The notes under the pieces were generated by a model. It searched no databases and had not been told where the DNA came from. It saw only the letters and a list, made by a program, of their open reading frames with translations. DNA of 64,000 bases. Source: Candidatus Faecalibacterium gallistercoris. Its GTDB lineage: Bacteria > Bacillota > Clostridia > Oscillospirales > Ruminococcaceae. A program made the position numbers and the translations under genes. Where the stretch lies: NCBI GenBank assembly GCA_019116585.1, contig DXBJ01000079.1, forward strand, positions 26,542-90,541. Reading direction: 5' to 3'. Numbering within the stretch: the stretch's first letter is position 1; every line of letters starts with the position of its first letter. This document shows, piece after piece, positions 52,644-61,743 of this stretch.

Positions 52644-53645
52644 TCAGCAGATGCGGGGCAGCTGGGCGCCGGCCAGTTTGCCGAGGATGCGGCTGCCGCC
52701 GAAGCTGTTGTGCAGCACCACCTGGCCGGGCCGGGCGGCGGTCACACGGCCGATCCGGGCCGCGCCCTCGCCGCCGGGCACGGACCGCAGGGCTGCCAGA
52801 ACGGCGCTGGCTGCCTCCGGCGCGCAGACTGCCAGCATCCGGCCCTCGCAGGCGGAATAGAGGGGGTCCAGGCCCAGCAGGCTGCAGGCGGCCGCCACCG
52901 GCGGGTCGATGGGGATCGCTTCCTCCTCCAGCTCGATGCACAGGGGGGTGCCCTCCACGAATTCGTTCAGGGTGGTGGCAATGCCGCCCCGGGTGGGGTC
53001 CCGCAGCATCCGCACCCCGCCGGCTGCCAGGGCCGCGGCGCTCAGCCGGTGCAGGGGGCGGCAGTCGGACAGCAAGGTCCCTTCGCAGGGCAGATCGCCG
53101 CGTGCCATCAGGACGGCCGCGCCGTGGCAGCCCACGCTGCCGCTGACCAGCACGGCGTCGCCCTGGCGCAGGGCGTCGCGCCCCAGGCCGGGCGCCCGCA
53201 GCACCCCCACTCCGGCGGTGTTGATGTAGATGCCGTCGCCCCGGCCCCGCTCCACCACCTTGGTGTCGCCGGTGACGATCTGCACCCCGGCCTGCCGGGC
53301 AGCCTCAGCTGCCGAGGCAGCCACGGCCCGCAGGTCGTCCAGGGCAAAGCCCTCCTCCAAAATCAGAGAAAAGCTCAGGTACCGGGGCACGCCCCCGGCC
53401 ATGCACAGGTCGTTGACGGTGCCGCAGACGGCCAGCTTGCCAATATCCCCCCCGGGGAACCGCCAGGGCGTGACGACAAAACTGTCGGTGGAAAAGACCG
53501 GCGGCCCCTCCAGCGGGGGCAGCACCGCGCCGTCCCCCAGCTGACAGAGGGCCGTGTTGGCAAAGGCCGGCACAAGGATCTGGTCGATCAGCTGGGCGGT
53601 CTTGAGGCCGCCGCTGCCGTAGTCCAATGTAATGATCTCCTGCAT
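52644..53645 (-). CDS. hypE: Hydrogenase maturation protein HypE
   Basis: 333 residues, AIR-synthetase-like. HypE dehydrates the thiocarbamate made by HypF on its own C-terminal Cys to a thiocyanate, giving the CN ligand. Seen: LDYGSGGLKT at the start (ATP site), STDSFVVTP, CGTVNDLCMAGG (about 70), TGDTKVV (about 123), and the C-terminal PRIC ending with the essential last Cys. An in-frame longer N terminus is less likely; GAGGTG precedes ATG 53645. It is the last gene of the hyp operon. Confidence 0.97.
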   Translation of the reverse strand: MQEIITLDYGSGGLKTAQLIDQILVPAFANTALCQLGDGAVLPPLEGPPVFSTDSFVVTPWRFPGGDIGKLAVCGTVNDLCMAGGVPRYLSFSLILEEGFALDDLRAVAASAAEAARQAGVQIVTGDTKVVERGRGDGIYINTAGVGVLRAPGLGRDALRQGDAVLVSGSVGCHGAAVLMARGDLPCEGTLLSDCRPLHRLSAAALAAGGVRMLRDPTRGGIATTLNEFVEGTPLCIELEEEAIPIDPPVAAACSLLGLDPLYSACEGRMLAVCAPEAASAVLAALRSVPGGEGAARIGRVTAARPGQVVLHNSFGGSRILGKLAGAQLPRIC

Positions 53646-53668
53646 GATACACCTCGTTTCCATGCGCG

Positions 53669-54769
53669 TCAGGCGCCCCCGTATTTCCACGCCGCCGCGC
53701 AGGCCCCCTCGGAGGAGACCATGCAGGGCCCCACCGGGTCGGCAGGGGTGCAGGCCCGCCCGAACAGGGGGCATTCCCGGGGGCCGCACACCCCCCGCAG
53801 CACCGCGCCGCACCGGCAGCCGGGGGTCTCGGTCTCCGGCTCCGGCGCAAGACCGAACTTTCGGGCCGCGTCCCAGGGGGCGAAGGCTTCTTTCAGGGCA
53901 AGGCCGCTGGCAGGGATGGGCCCCAGCCCCCGCCAGACGCTGGGGACCGGACGGAACACCTGCTCCATGGCGGCCTGGGCCGCGGGGTTGCCCTCGTCCC
54001 GCACCAGGCGGGTGTATTCGTTTTCCAGGGCGGGGCGGCCCTCGGCGCGCATCCGGGCCAGCCGCCAGACCGAATAGAGGATGTCCCCGGCCTCGAACCC
54101 GCTGACCACGGCGGGCAGGCCGTAGTCCCGGGGCAGGAAGGCGAAGGCCGCCGCCCCGGTGACCGCCGCGACGTGCCCCGGGCAGAGGAAACCGTCCACC
54201 GCAAAGTCCGGCGCGGCGATCAGGGCCCGCAGGGCGGGCTCGGTCCGTTTGAGCAGGCAGAGGACCGAAAAATTGGTCAGCCCCTCTTCGGCGGCGGCCA
54301 GGATGCAGGCGGCGGTGCCGGGGGCGGTGGTCTCAAAGCCCACCCCCAGAAAGACCACCTCGGCCGCGGGGTCGGCCCGGGCGGCTTCCAGTGCGTCCAT
54401 GGGGGAGTAGACGGTCTGGACCCTGGCGCCCAGGGCCCGGCGGCGCAGCAGGGTATCCCCCCGCGCCGTGCCCGGCACCCGCAGCAGGTCGCCATAGCTG
54501 GCGACGATCACGCCGGGGCGCTGGCTCAGCCGGAGGATGGCGTCGATGGCGCCGGCCGGCGTCACACAGACCGGGCAGCCCGGCCCGGACACCAGCCGGA
54601 CCCCCGGGGCCAGCAGCTCCCGCAGCCCGGCCTGAGCGATGGCCATGGTGTGGGTGCCGCAGATCTCCATGATGCGCAAAGGCCGCGCCCCGTCCGTCAG
54701 GCTGCGGATGGCCCGGACCAGGGCGGCGGCATTGGAGGGCCGGCGGAAATCCGCCTCACTGGGCGGCAT
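53669..54769 (-). CDS. hypD: Hydrogenase maturation protein HypD
   Basis: 366 residues. [4Fe-4S] scaffold that with HypC holds the Fe(CN)2CO unit. Seen: ICGTHTMAI (about 35), SGPGCPVCVTP with two Cys (about 60), then GFETTAPGTA (about 148). The Cys-rich C-terminal half has CRCGAVLRGVCGPRECPLFGRAC (cluster ligands, about 320-343). Its start lies inside the hypC reading frame by 14 bases, a tight coupling. Confidence 0.97.
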   Translation of the reverse strand: MPPSEADFRRPSNAAALVRAIRSLTDGARPLRIMEICGTHTMAIAQAGLRELLAPGVRLVSGPGCPVCVTPAGAIDAILRLSQRPGVIVASYGDLLRVPGTARGDTLLRRRALGARVQTVYSPMDALEAARADPAAEVVFLGVGFETTAPGTAACILAAAEEGLTNFSVLCLLKRTEPALRALIAAPDFAVDGFLCPGHVAAVTGAAAFAFLPRDYGLPAVVSGFEAGDILYSVWRLARMRAEGRPALENEYTRLVRDEGNPAAQAAMEQVFRPVPSVWRGLGPIPASGLALKEAFAPWDAARKFGLAPEPETETPGCRCGAVLRGVCGPRECPLFGRACTPADPVGPCMVSSEGACAAAWKYGGA

Positions 54770-54977
54770 CGACGGCCTCCTGGATGCAGGCCAGGTTTTC
54801 CCGGGCCTGCTGCTCGGTCAGTTTTTCGATGGCAAAGCCTGCGTGGACCATGGCGTAGTCCCCGGGCTGGATGCCGGGGACAAAATCCACCCGCAGCTTC
54901 TGGGTCAGGCCGCCGGCCTCGCCCACGGCCTGTTTGCCGTCCACCGACAGGATCTTCAGCGGTACTGCCAAACACAT
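54756..54977 (-). CDS. hypC: Hydrogenase maturation protein HypC
   Basis: 73 residues. Begins MCLAVPLKIL with the N-terminal Cys2 that carries Fe, and shows the OB-like core with GDYAMVHAGFAIEKL. It chaperones the large subunit and works with HypD. GGAGAGAAG lies just before the start, and it follows hypF by 27 bases. Confidence 0.97.
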   Translation of the reverse strand: MCLAVPLKILSVDGKQAVGEAGGLTQKLRVDFVPGIQPGDYAMVHAGFAIEKLTEQQARENLACIQEAVDAAQ

Positions 54978-55004
54978 GGCGCTTCTCTCCTTTTTGTGTG
55001 GATG

Positions 55005-57302
55005 TCAGAGTGCTGCCCGGGCCGCGATGGCCAGCTGGCCCAGGGCCAGCCCCTCGTCGCTGGGGGAGACGCGGCGGTGGGTGCAGACGGCAAAGCCGCC
55101 GGCTTCCAGCAGGCGGGTGACCTCGCGCAGCAGGTATTGGTTCAGAAAGACCCCGCCGGACAGCACGACGGGCAGCCGGTCCGGGTTGAGGGCGCGGCAT
55201 TGCTCCAGGGCCATCCGGGCCAGGGCGTCCATAAAGCCCCTTGCAATGGCGGCGGGGGACACCCCTGCCGCCGCATCGGCGCAGAGGGCGGCGGCCAGGG
55301 GCCGGGTGTCGAACCGGCGGACGCCCCCCTCCTCGTAAAAAGCCAGGGGATAGGCCCGTCCGGGGATGTCCCTGCAGGCCAGAGATTCCAGCAGGGCGGG
55401 GGCCTGGCCGTCGTAGCCGGCGTCCACCCGGCCGGCCAGCAGGGCGTAGGCGCCGTCGAACAGCCGCCCCACGCTGCTGGCCCCGGGGCAGGCGATCCCT
55501 TTTTCCAGCATGGTCCGGAGGGCCTGCCGCCCGGGCAGGGCCCTCATCAGGGGCAGGGCGTTCAGGACCTCGGCAGGGACCCCGGCGTCCCAGGCCAGGG
55601 CCAGGCCGGTGCGGCCGATCTGCCGGACGGCGGCGTCGCCTCCCGGCAGGGGGACGGGCCGGATCGAGCCCACCCGCCGGAACCCGTCGTAGCCCCCCCG
55701 GAGGAACTCGCCGCCCCAGATGCTGCCGTCGCTGCCCAGGCCGGTGCCGTCCCACACGATGCCGAAGGCCGGGCCGGCCAGCCGGTTGTCGGCCATGCAG
55801 GCGGCCATGTGGGCCCAGTGGTGCTGCACCTGCAGCAGGGGCAGGCCCCGCTCTGCGGCCATGGCCTGGGCCTCCCGGGTGGAAAAATAGTCGGGGTGCA
55901 GGTCGCAGGCCAGGGCCCGGGGCACGATGCCGAACAGCCGCAGCTGGGTCTTGAGGGCGGCGCGGTAGTGGTCCAGAGTCTCGGCGTTTTTCAGGTCGCC
56001 GATGTGCTGGCTGAGAAAGACGTGGCGGTCCCGCCCGGCGGCAAAGCCCGCCTTCTGCTCGGCCCCCAGGGCCAGCACCCCGTCGGCGGCGCTGTCCGGC
56101 ATGACCAGCGGCTGGGGGGCGTAGCCCCGGCTGCGGCGGAAAAAACATTCCCGCCCCTGCCAGACCGCCACAAGGGAATCGTCGCAGCGGTTCACGATGG
56201 GGCGGTCGTGGAGCAGGTAGCCGTCTGCGATCCCCTGCAGCCCGGCCAGGGCCTCGTCGTTGCCGGTCATCACGGGGCAGCCGGGCAGGTTGGCGCTGGT
56301 CAGGACCAGCGCCGCCGGGCCGCCGGCGCTGCCGTCCGCCAGCAGGACATGGAGCGGGGTGTAGGGCAGCAGGACGCCGAGGCGGCGGTTCTCGCTCAGG
56401 CAGGCAAGGCCCGCCGCATCCGGCCGCTTTTCCAGCAGGACGATGGGCCGCCGGGGGCTTTGCAGCAGGGCGGCTTCGTCCTCCGAGACAAGGCAGAGCT
56501 GCCGCGCCGTGTCCAGATCGCGGCAGAGGACGGCCAGGGGCTTTTCGGGGCGGCGCTTGCGGCGGCGCAGGCGGAGGACGGCCGCCTCGTTCCGGGCGTC
56601 GCAGGCCAGGTGGATGCCGCCGGTCCCTTTGACCGCGACCGTCCGGCCTGCGGCCAGGGCCCGCTGGGCCAGGGCGATGGGGTCGCCGGGCAGGGCCTGC
56701 CCCGCATCGTCCAGATAAAAGGCCCGGGGCCCGCAGGCGGGGCAGCAGTTGGGCTGGGCGTGGTAGCGGCGGCTGCCCAGGTCGGCGTATTCGGCGGCGC
56801 AGCCGCGGCACATGGCAAACCCGGCCATGGAGGTATTGGCCCGGTCGTAGGGCAGGGCCCGCAGGATGGAAAAGCGGGGCCCGCAGTCGGTGCAGTTGAT
56901 GAAAGGATAGCGGTACCGCCGGCCGGCCGGGTCGGCCATTTCCCGCAGACAGGCGGGGCAGGGGGCCAGGTCGGGGGCGGCCAGGGTGGCCGCGCCGCCG
57001 GCGGTGCTGGGCAGGATGGCAAAGGCGGTCTCGCCCCGGCAGGCGGGCAGGGGCCGCACCGTGACCTGTTCCACCACGGCCAGGGGCGGCGGCCCGGCGC
57101 GCAGGGTGCGGACGAACGCCTCGATGGCGTCGGGCGGGCCCTCCAGCTCCAGCTCCACCCCGGCGGGGGTGTTGCGGGCCCAGCCGCCCAGGCCCAGCCG
57201 GGACGCGAGCCGGTGGAGGAACGGCCGGAACCCCACCCCCTGCACGATGCCGGCCACAAGGACGTGTACCCGGCGGGAGCCGGCCTCAGGCCAGCGCGGC
57301 AC
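55005..57302 (-). CDS. hypF: Carbamoyltransferase HypF
   Basis: 765 residues from a GTG start. Domains in order: acylphosphatase-like (VAGIVQGVGFRPFLHRLA, about 15-32), two zinc fingers (CPACLREM...CTDCGPRFS and CRGCAAEY...CPACGP, about 115-200), YrdC-like carbamoyl-adenylate synthase (VAVKGTGGIHLACDA, KRRPEKPLAVL), then Kae1-like (HHWAHMAACMAD, IVWDGTGLGSDGSIWGGEFL, SGGVFLN near the end). It makes carbamoyl-AMP and passes it to HypE. The start is uncertain: the frame is open upstream, but GTG 57302 overlaps hypB by 17 bases and gives the right length. Confidence 0.93.
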   Translation of the reverse strand: MPRWPEAGSRRVHVLVAGIVQGVGFRPFLHRLASRLGLGGWARNTPAGVELELEGPPDAIEAFVRTLRAGPPPLAVVEQVTVRPLPACRGETAFAILPSTAGGAATLAAPDLAPCPACLREMADPAGRRYRYPFINCTDCGPRFSILRALPYDRANTSMAGFAMCRGCAAEYADLGSRRYHAQPNCCPACGPRAFYLDDAGQALPGDPIALAQRALAAGRTVAVKGTGGIHLACDARNEAAVLRLRRRKRRPEKPLAVLCRDLDTARQLCLVSEDEAALLQSPRRPIVLLEKRPDAAGLACLSENRRLGVLLPYTPLHVLLADGSAGGPAALVLTSANLPGCPVMTGNDEALAGLQGIADGYLLHDRPIVNRCDDSLVAVWQGRECFFRRSRGYAPQPLVMPDSAADGVLALGAEQKAGFAAGRDRHVFLSQHIGDLKNAETLDHYRAALKTQLRLFGIVPRALACDLHPDYFSTREAQAMAAERGLPLLQVQHHWAHMAACMADNRLAGPAFGIVWDGTGLGSDGSIWGGEFLRGGYDGFRRVGSIRPVPLPGGDAAVRQIGRTGLALAWDAGVPAEVLNALPLMRALPGRQALRTMLEKGIACPGASSVGRLFDGAYALLAGRVDAGYDGQAPALLESLACRDIPGRAYPLAFYEEGGVRRFDTRPLAAALCADAAAGVSPAAIARGFMDALARMALEQCRALNPDRLPVVLSGGVFLNQYLLREVTRLLEAGGFAVCTHRRVSPSDEGLALGQLAIAARAAL

Positions 57303-57942
57303 GGATGCGTCCGGCCAGATGGCCGGCCAGCTGGTCCAGCCCCTCGCCGGTGCGGGCCGACAGCTGGAACAGCGGGCCCTGGGGGTTGACGCCCCGGTAG
57401 TCGGCGGCGACGCGGTCCAGGTCGAATGCAAAATAGGGCAGCATATCGCACTTGGTCAGGGCCAGGCAGTCGGTGTCGGTGAACATGAGGGGGTATTTGG
57501 CGACCTTGTCGTCCCCCTCCGGGATGCTCAGCACCGTCAGGCGGAAGTTTTCGCCGATGTCGAACTCGGCAGGGCAGACGAGGTTGCCGATGTTTTCCAC
57601 AAACAGCACGTCCAGCCCGTCCAGGTCGAACTGGGGCAGGATGTGCTGGATGCTCATGGCTTCGATGTGGCAGGCGCCGTCGGTGTTCAGCTGGACGGCG
57701 GGGATGTTCAGGGCAGCGATCTTTTCGGCGTCGATCTGGCCGGTGATGTCCCCTTCGATGACGCCGATGGCAAATTCTTCCCGCAGCCGGGCAATCAGCG
57801 CGGCCAGCAGGGTGGTCTTGCCCGCGCCGGGGCTGCCCATCACGTTGATGAGGCACACCTTGTGCCGGCGCAGGGTGTCGCGCACCTGGGCGCTCACGTC
57901 CTCGTTCCACTCCATGACCTGATGCAGGACTTTGATCTCCAT
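57286..57942 (-). CDS. hypB: Hydrogenase nickel incorporation GTPase HypB
   Basis: 218 residues. GTPase with GSPGAGKTT (about 36-44), GDITGQIDA (about 69), VENIGNLVCP (about 111), TKCD (about 160) and the C-terminal SARTGEG. It lacks the His-rich nickel store found at the N terminus of some HypB proteins. It inserts Ni with HypA. The start overlaps the hypA stop (TAATG), so translation is coupled. Confidence 0.97.
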   Translation of the reverse strand: MEIKVLHQVMEWNEDVSAQVRDTLRRHKVCLINVMGSPGAGKTTLLAALIARLREEFAIGVIEGDITGQIDAEKIAALNIPAVQLNTDGACHIEAMSIQHILPQFDLDGLDVLFVENIGNLVCPAEFDIGENFRLTVLSIPEGDDKVAKYPLMFTDTDCLALTKCDMLPYFAFDLDRVAADYRGVNPQGPLFQLSARTGEGLDQLAGHLAGRIRAALA

Positions 57943-58286
57943 TATACGTCTACCTCCAAACTATCTACCAGAAATTCCCGGCCTGAAAGCCGCTGCAGGT
58001 CCACGCCGCCGCAGAACGGGCAGGCGATGCGGCGGCGGTCGATCTCGCTGTCCCGCCCGCAGGCGCGGCAGTGCACCCGCAGGGGCAGGGTGCGGGCTTC
58101 GATCTTTGCGCCTTCGGCGATGGTGCCCTTGGCCAGCACGTCCAGGTACATCTGGACGCACTCGGGCACCACCCCCGAAAAGGGCCCCAGCGTCAGCCGG
58201 ATGGCCCGGATGCGCCGGGCGTGCTGCGCCTGGGCAGCCTGGAGCGAAATGTCCAGGATGCTCTGGGTGATGGCCAGTTCGTGCAC
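57942..58286 (-). CDS. hypA: Hydrogenase nickel chaperone HypA
   Basis: 114 residues. Begins HELAITQSIL, the conserved Met-His-Glu nickel site; the start is GTG at 58286, chosen because GGAGG lies 9 bases before it and the His-Glu motif must be at position 2-3. A zinc site is formed by CRAC (about 74) and CPFC (about 91). It is the first gene of the operon hypA-B-F-C-D-E. Confidence 0.95.
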   Translation of the reverse strand: MHELAITQSILDISLQAAQAQHARRIRAIRLTLGPFSGVVPECVQMYLDVLAKGTIAEGAKIEARTLPLRVHCRACGRDSEIDRRRIACPFCGGVDLQRLSGREFLVDSLEVDV

Positions 58287-58332
58287 GAAGCGCCCTCCTT
58301 TCCCGGGGCGGACGCCCCGCAGACTGCTTTCT

Positions 58333-58361
58333 ATTATAGCACCCCGCCGGCGAAAATGCCA
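58333..58361 (-). promoter_or_regulatory. Possible hyp operon promoter
   Basis: Minus strand: TGGCAT (58361-58356), 17 bases, TATAAT (58338-58333). The -35 is weak, the -10 is perfect. Confidence 0.5.
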
Positions 58362-58378
58362 GAGCGCCGGGCACAGGA

Positions 58379-58396
58379 CCGTTAAAAATGTAACAA
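58379..58396. promoter_or_regulatory. Rex-like operator candidate
   Basis: CCGTTAAAAATGTAACAA has the GTTA-N6-TAAC core of the clostridial Rex site (TTGTTAANNNNTTAACAA). It lies between the hyp and ech promoters. Rex responds to NADH/NAD and represses fermentation and hydrogenase genes. A single imperfect match, so tentative. Confidence 0.4.
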
Positions 58397-58410
58397 ATTT
58401 GCGCCCGCTC

Positions 58411-58439
58411 TTGTCAACCGGAGAAAAGGGGAGTATAAT
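58411..58439 (+). promoter_or_regulatory. ech operon promoter
   Basis: TTGTCA (58411-58416), 17 bases, TATAAT (58434-58439), about 50 bases before echA. Confidence 0.88.
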
Positions 58440-58488
58440 GAAAATCGTGACAAAATAACTGTTTTTTCTACCAAAGGGAGCGTGTATT

Positions 58489-60384
58489 ATGGGCGCAATA
58501 CCAATCCTGCTGATCGGGTGGCCGGCCCTGGCGGCGGCCATCCTGCCCTGCATCCGGGACCGCAGGGCGCGCGGCGCCGCCGTATATGCGGCGGCGGCCG
58601 GCGTGATGGTCCTGGCCACGGCGCTGCTGGCCGCATGGCTGGCGGGCGGCGCAGGCAGGGACGAACTGTATCTTGAGACCGGGCTGGTCGACCACGCCAT
58701 GCTGGCGGGCGAGCTGGTGCTGATGGGGCTGATCGTCCTGCTGTCGGTCCGGCACCGCAAGTACCCGGTCATCCTGCTGTCGGCGGGGCAGACCCTGCTG
58801 GTGGCCTGGTCCGAGCTGACAAGCCCGGTGAGCCCGGCGGCGCACATGCGGGTGGACGGCCTGGCCATGCTGCTGTGCATCATCGCGGCCTTTGTGGGCG
58901 GCTTCATCTGCATTTATGCGGTGGGCTACATGAAGGGCTACCATGAGCACCACGAGGAGTACATCGACCGCAGCGGCTTTTTCTTCTCGATGCTGTTCCT
59001 GTTCCTGGCGGCCATGTTCGGGCTGGTGCTGTCGGAAAACCTGGTCTGGATGTACTTTTTCTGGGAGATCACCAGCGTGGTCTCCTTCCTGCTGATCGGC
59101 TACACCCGCACCGAAGAGGCGGTGGGCAACAGCTTCCGCGCCCTGTGGATGAACCTGCTGGGCGGTTTCGGCTTTGCGGTGGCCATCGCCTATGCGGCAA
59201 GGGCGTGCGGCACCGTCCAGCTGAGCCAGGTGGTCGCGTTGGGCGCGGCCATCCCGGTGGTGATGCTGGCCTTTGCGGCCCTGACCAAGTCGGCCCAGAT
59301 GCCTTTTTCCTCCTGGCTGCTGGGGGCGATGGTGGCTCCCACGCCCTCCAGCGCGCTGCTGCACAGCGCCACCATGGTCAAGGCGGGGGTCTACCTGCTG
59401 ATCCGGCTGGCCCCGGCGCTGGCCGGCACCCTGAGCGGGGTGATGGTGTCCTTCATCGGCGGGTTCACCTTTATCGTGTGCAGCATGATGGCCATCGCCC
59501 AGAACGACGGCAAAAAGGTGCTGGCCTTTTCCACCATCTCCAACCTGGGGCTGATCGTGGCCTGCGCCGGCATCGGTGTGGAGGAGACCATCTGGGCTGC
59601 GGTGCTGCTGACCATCTTCCATTCGGTGGCAAAGTCCCTGCTGTTCCAGGCGGTGGGCTCCATCGAGAACAGCCTGGGCAGCCGGGACATCGAGTCCATG
59701 CACGGGCTGCTGCTCCGCCTGCCCCGGCTGACCTACCTGATGGGCATCGGCATCGCGGGCATGTACCTGGCCCCCTTCGGGATGCTGATCTCCAAGTGGG
59801 TGGCGCTGAAGTCCTTTGTGGACGCCGACAACTATCTGCTGGTGTTGTTTTTGGCTTACGGCAGCGCCACCACCATGCTGTACTGGACCAAGTGGCTGAG
59901 CAAGCTGGTCTCCCTGCACCACACCAAGGAGGTCGTCTACGACAAGACCCACTCCAACCAGTACCTCTCGATGTTCGTCCACGCGGGGGCGATGCTGCTG
60001 CTGTGCCTGCTGTTCCCGCTGGTCTCTTCCCGGATCGCAGACCCCATCGTCCGCGCTTTGTTCGGCGTGTCCCACGAGGTGCTGTCCATGGACGTGCTGA
60101 CCACCATGGCGGTGATGCTGGTGTCGATCCTGTTTGTGCCCACCCTGATGTTCCTGCTGACCCGCAGCGCCCACAGGGACTATGTGCCCATCTACATGGG
60201 CGGCGCCAACATGGGAGACAATACCTATTTTGTCAACAGCTACGGCGAGCCCGAGCACCTGTACCTGAGCAACTGGTACCTGCGCTTTGAGTTTGGCCGG
60301 CGGCGGCTGATGCGGCCGTCGGTGATCGTTTCGGCCGGCGTGATCGCCGTCATGCTGTGCATGGTGATCGGGGGTGCGGTATGA
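58489..60384 (+). CDS. echA: Ech hydrogenase subunit A (NuoL-like)
   Basis: 631 residues, about 14 membrane helices, homologous to the antiporter-type subunit NuoL. Proton/ion-translocating part of the membrane-bound [NiFe]-hydrogenase. Seen: the FWEITSVVSFLLIGY segment with the conserved Glu (about 194-208), a Lys in FAALTKSAQMPFSSWLLGAM (about 263-282), PTPSSALLHSATMVKAGVYLL (about 285-305) and LAFSTISNLGLI (about 345). AAGGGAG precedes the start at 58489. Its stop overlaps echB by ATGA. Confidence 0.95.
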   Translation: MGAIPILLIGWPALAAAILPCIRDRRARGAAVYAAAAGVMVLATALLAAWLAGGAGRDELYLETGLVDHAMLAGELVLMGLIVLLSVRHRKYPVILLSAGQTLLVAWSELTSPVSPAAHMRVDGLAMLLCIIAAFVGGFICIYAVGYMKGYHEHHEEYIDRSGFFFSMLFLFLAAMFGLVLSENLVWMYFFWEITSVVSFLLIGYTRTEEAVGNSFRALWMNLLGGFGFAVAIAYAARACGTVQLSQVVALGAAIPVVMLAFAALTKSAQMPFSSWLLGAMVAPTPSSALLHSATMVKAGVYLLIRLAPALAGTLSGVMVSFIGGFTFIVCSMMAIAQNDGKKVLAFSTISNLGLIVACAGIGVEETIWAAVLLTIFHSVAKSLLFQAVGSIENSLGSRDIESMHGLLLRLPRLTYLMGIGIAGMYLAPFGMLISKWVALKSFVDADNYLLVLFLAYGSATTMLYWTKWLSKLVSLHHTKEVVYDKTHSNQYLSMFVHAGAMLLLCLLFPLVSSRIADPIVRALFGVSHEVLSMDVLTTMAVMLVSILFVPTLMFLLTRSAHRDYVPIYMGGANMGDNTYFVNSYGEPEHLYLSNWYLRFEFGRRRLMRPSVIVSAGVIAVMLCMVIGGAV

Positions 60385-61244
60385 TGCAGGCTGTCAGTGT
60401 GATCCTCTATTTGCTGCTGGCCCCGCTGGCCGGCGCCCTGCTGGACGGGGTGGACCGCAAGATCTCGGCCCGGATGCAGGGCCGCCAGGGCCCGCCTTTG
60501 CTGCAGCCCTTCTACGATCTGGCCAAGCTGTTCTCCAAGCAGATGCTGGCGGTCAACAGCGTGCAGATCTTTCTGCTGCTCAGCTACCTGATCTTCCTGG
60601 CGGTGTCGGGGTCGCTGCTGTTTGCAGGCGCGGATATTCTGATGTGCCTGTTCATCCTGTCCACGGCGGATATGTTCCTGGTCATGGCGGCCTCCAGCGA
60701 CTCGTCGCCCTTCTCGACGCTGGGCGCCGGCCGCGAGATGATCCAGATCATGGCTTACGAGCCCATGACCCTGCTGCTGGCGGTGGGCTTTTACCTGGCC
60801 ACCGGCTCGTTCCAGGTGGCGGACATCATCCGCCAGCCGGTCAGCGCAGTGGTCACCATGCCGGGCTTCCTGGTGGGGCTGATGTTCACCATGGCGATCA
60901 AGCTGCGCAAGTCGCCCTTTGACCTGTCCACCAGCCACCACGCCCACCAGGAGATCGTCAAGGGGCTGACCACCGAGATGGCCGGCCCGGCCCTGGCGGT
61001 GATGAACATTGCCGAATATTACGAGGTGACCCTGATGCTGGGCCTGGTGGCGCTGTTCTTCCTCAACAGCGATCCGCTCAGCTGGCCGGTGGCCGTCGCC
61101 GCCTGCCTGCTGGTGTATTTCCTGGAGATCCTGTGGGACAACGTCAGCGCCCGCGTCAAGTGGAAGGTGCTGCTGGACGGCTGCTGGGTGTTCACCCTGC
61201 TGACCGGCGGCCTGAACGGTCTGATCCTCATGCTGGTCCGATAA
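60381..61244 (+). CDS. echB: Ech hydrogenase subunit B (NuoH-like)
   Basis: 287 residues, about 8 membrane helices. Has the NuoH/EchB markers DRKISARMQGRQGPPLLQPFYDLAKLFSK (about 28-56), AGREMIQIMAYEPM (about 115-128) and KLRKSPFDLSTSHHAHQEIVKG (about 173-194), where the acidic and His residues line the Q-like site. It anchors the hydrogenase module to EchA. It starts at ATG 60381 or 60384. Confidence 0.95.
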   Translation: MMQAVSVILYLLLAPLAGALLDGVDRKISARMQGRQGPPLLQPFYDLAKLFSKQMLAVNSVQIFLLLSYLIFLAVSGSLLFAGADILMCLFILSTADMFLVMAASSDSSPFSTLGAGREMIQIMAYEPMTLLLAVGFYLATGSFQVADIIRQPVSAVVTMPGFLVGLMFTMAIKLRKSPFDLSTSHHAHQEIVKGLTTEMAGPALAVMNIAEYYEVTLMLGLVALFFLNSDPLSWPVAVAACLLVYFLEILWDNVSARVKWKVLLDGCWVFTLLTGGLNGLILMLVR

Positions 61245-61257
61245 GGGGGCGAACACA

Positions 61258-61743
61258 ATGACAAACAAACTGGCAAAATCGCCCTGGCTGCTGCACTACG
61301 ACGGCAGCAGCTGCAACGGCTGCGACATCGAGGTGCTGGCCTGCACCACGCCCAAATACGACCTTGAGCGCTTTGGCATCATCAACACCGGCGACCCCTT
61401 TCAGGCGGACATCCTGCTGATCACCGGGGGCGTCAACCACCAGAGCGAAAGCGTCATCCAACAGATCTACACCCAGATGCCGGAGCCGAAGGTGGTGGTG
61501 GCGGTGGGCATCTGCGCCTGTACCGGCGGCGTGTTCAAGGACTGCTACAACATCAAGGGCGGCGTGGACACCGTCATCCCGGTGGACGTCTATGTGCCCG
61601 GGTGCGCCGCCCGGCCCCAGGCCATCATCGACGGCGTCGTGCAGGCGCTGGAGATCCTGCAGCGCAAGCGGGAGGCCTATGCCGCCCGGCGCCGGGGCGC
61701 AAAAAAGGAGGACAATGCGAATGGAAGCGTGCAACACCATTGA
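61258..61743 (+). CDS. echC: Ech hydrogenase small subunit C (NuoB-like)
   Basis: 161 residues. Small NiFe-hydrogenase subunit holding one proximal [4Fe-4S] cluster: CNGCDIEVLACTTPKYD (about 19-35), ICACTGG (about 83-89) and VPGCAARPQ (about 118-126). It faces EchE. An ATAAGGGGGCG ribosome site is present. The C-terminal end extends 23 bases over the echD start. Confidence 0.95.
   Translation: MTNKLAKSPWLLHYDGSSCNGCDIEVLACTTPKYDLERFGIINTGDPFQADILLITGGVNHQSESVIQQIYTQMPEPKVVVAVGICACTGGVFKDCYNIKGGVDTVIPVDVYVPGCAARPQAIIDGVVQALEILQRKREAYAARRRGAKKEDNANGSVQHH

Noticed and set aside
57942..58913. Extended N terminus of HypA into the region of echA
   Set aside because: HypA must begin with Met-His-Glu. 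GTG 58286 gives this and has a ribosome site; the extension overlaps promoters and echA.
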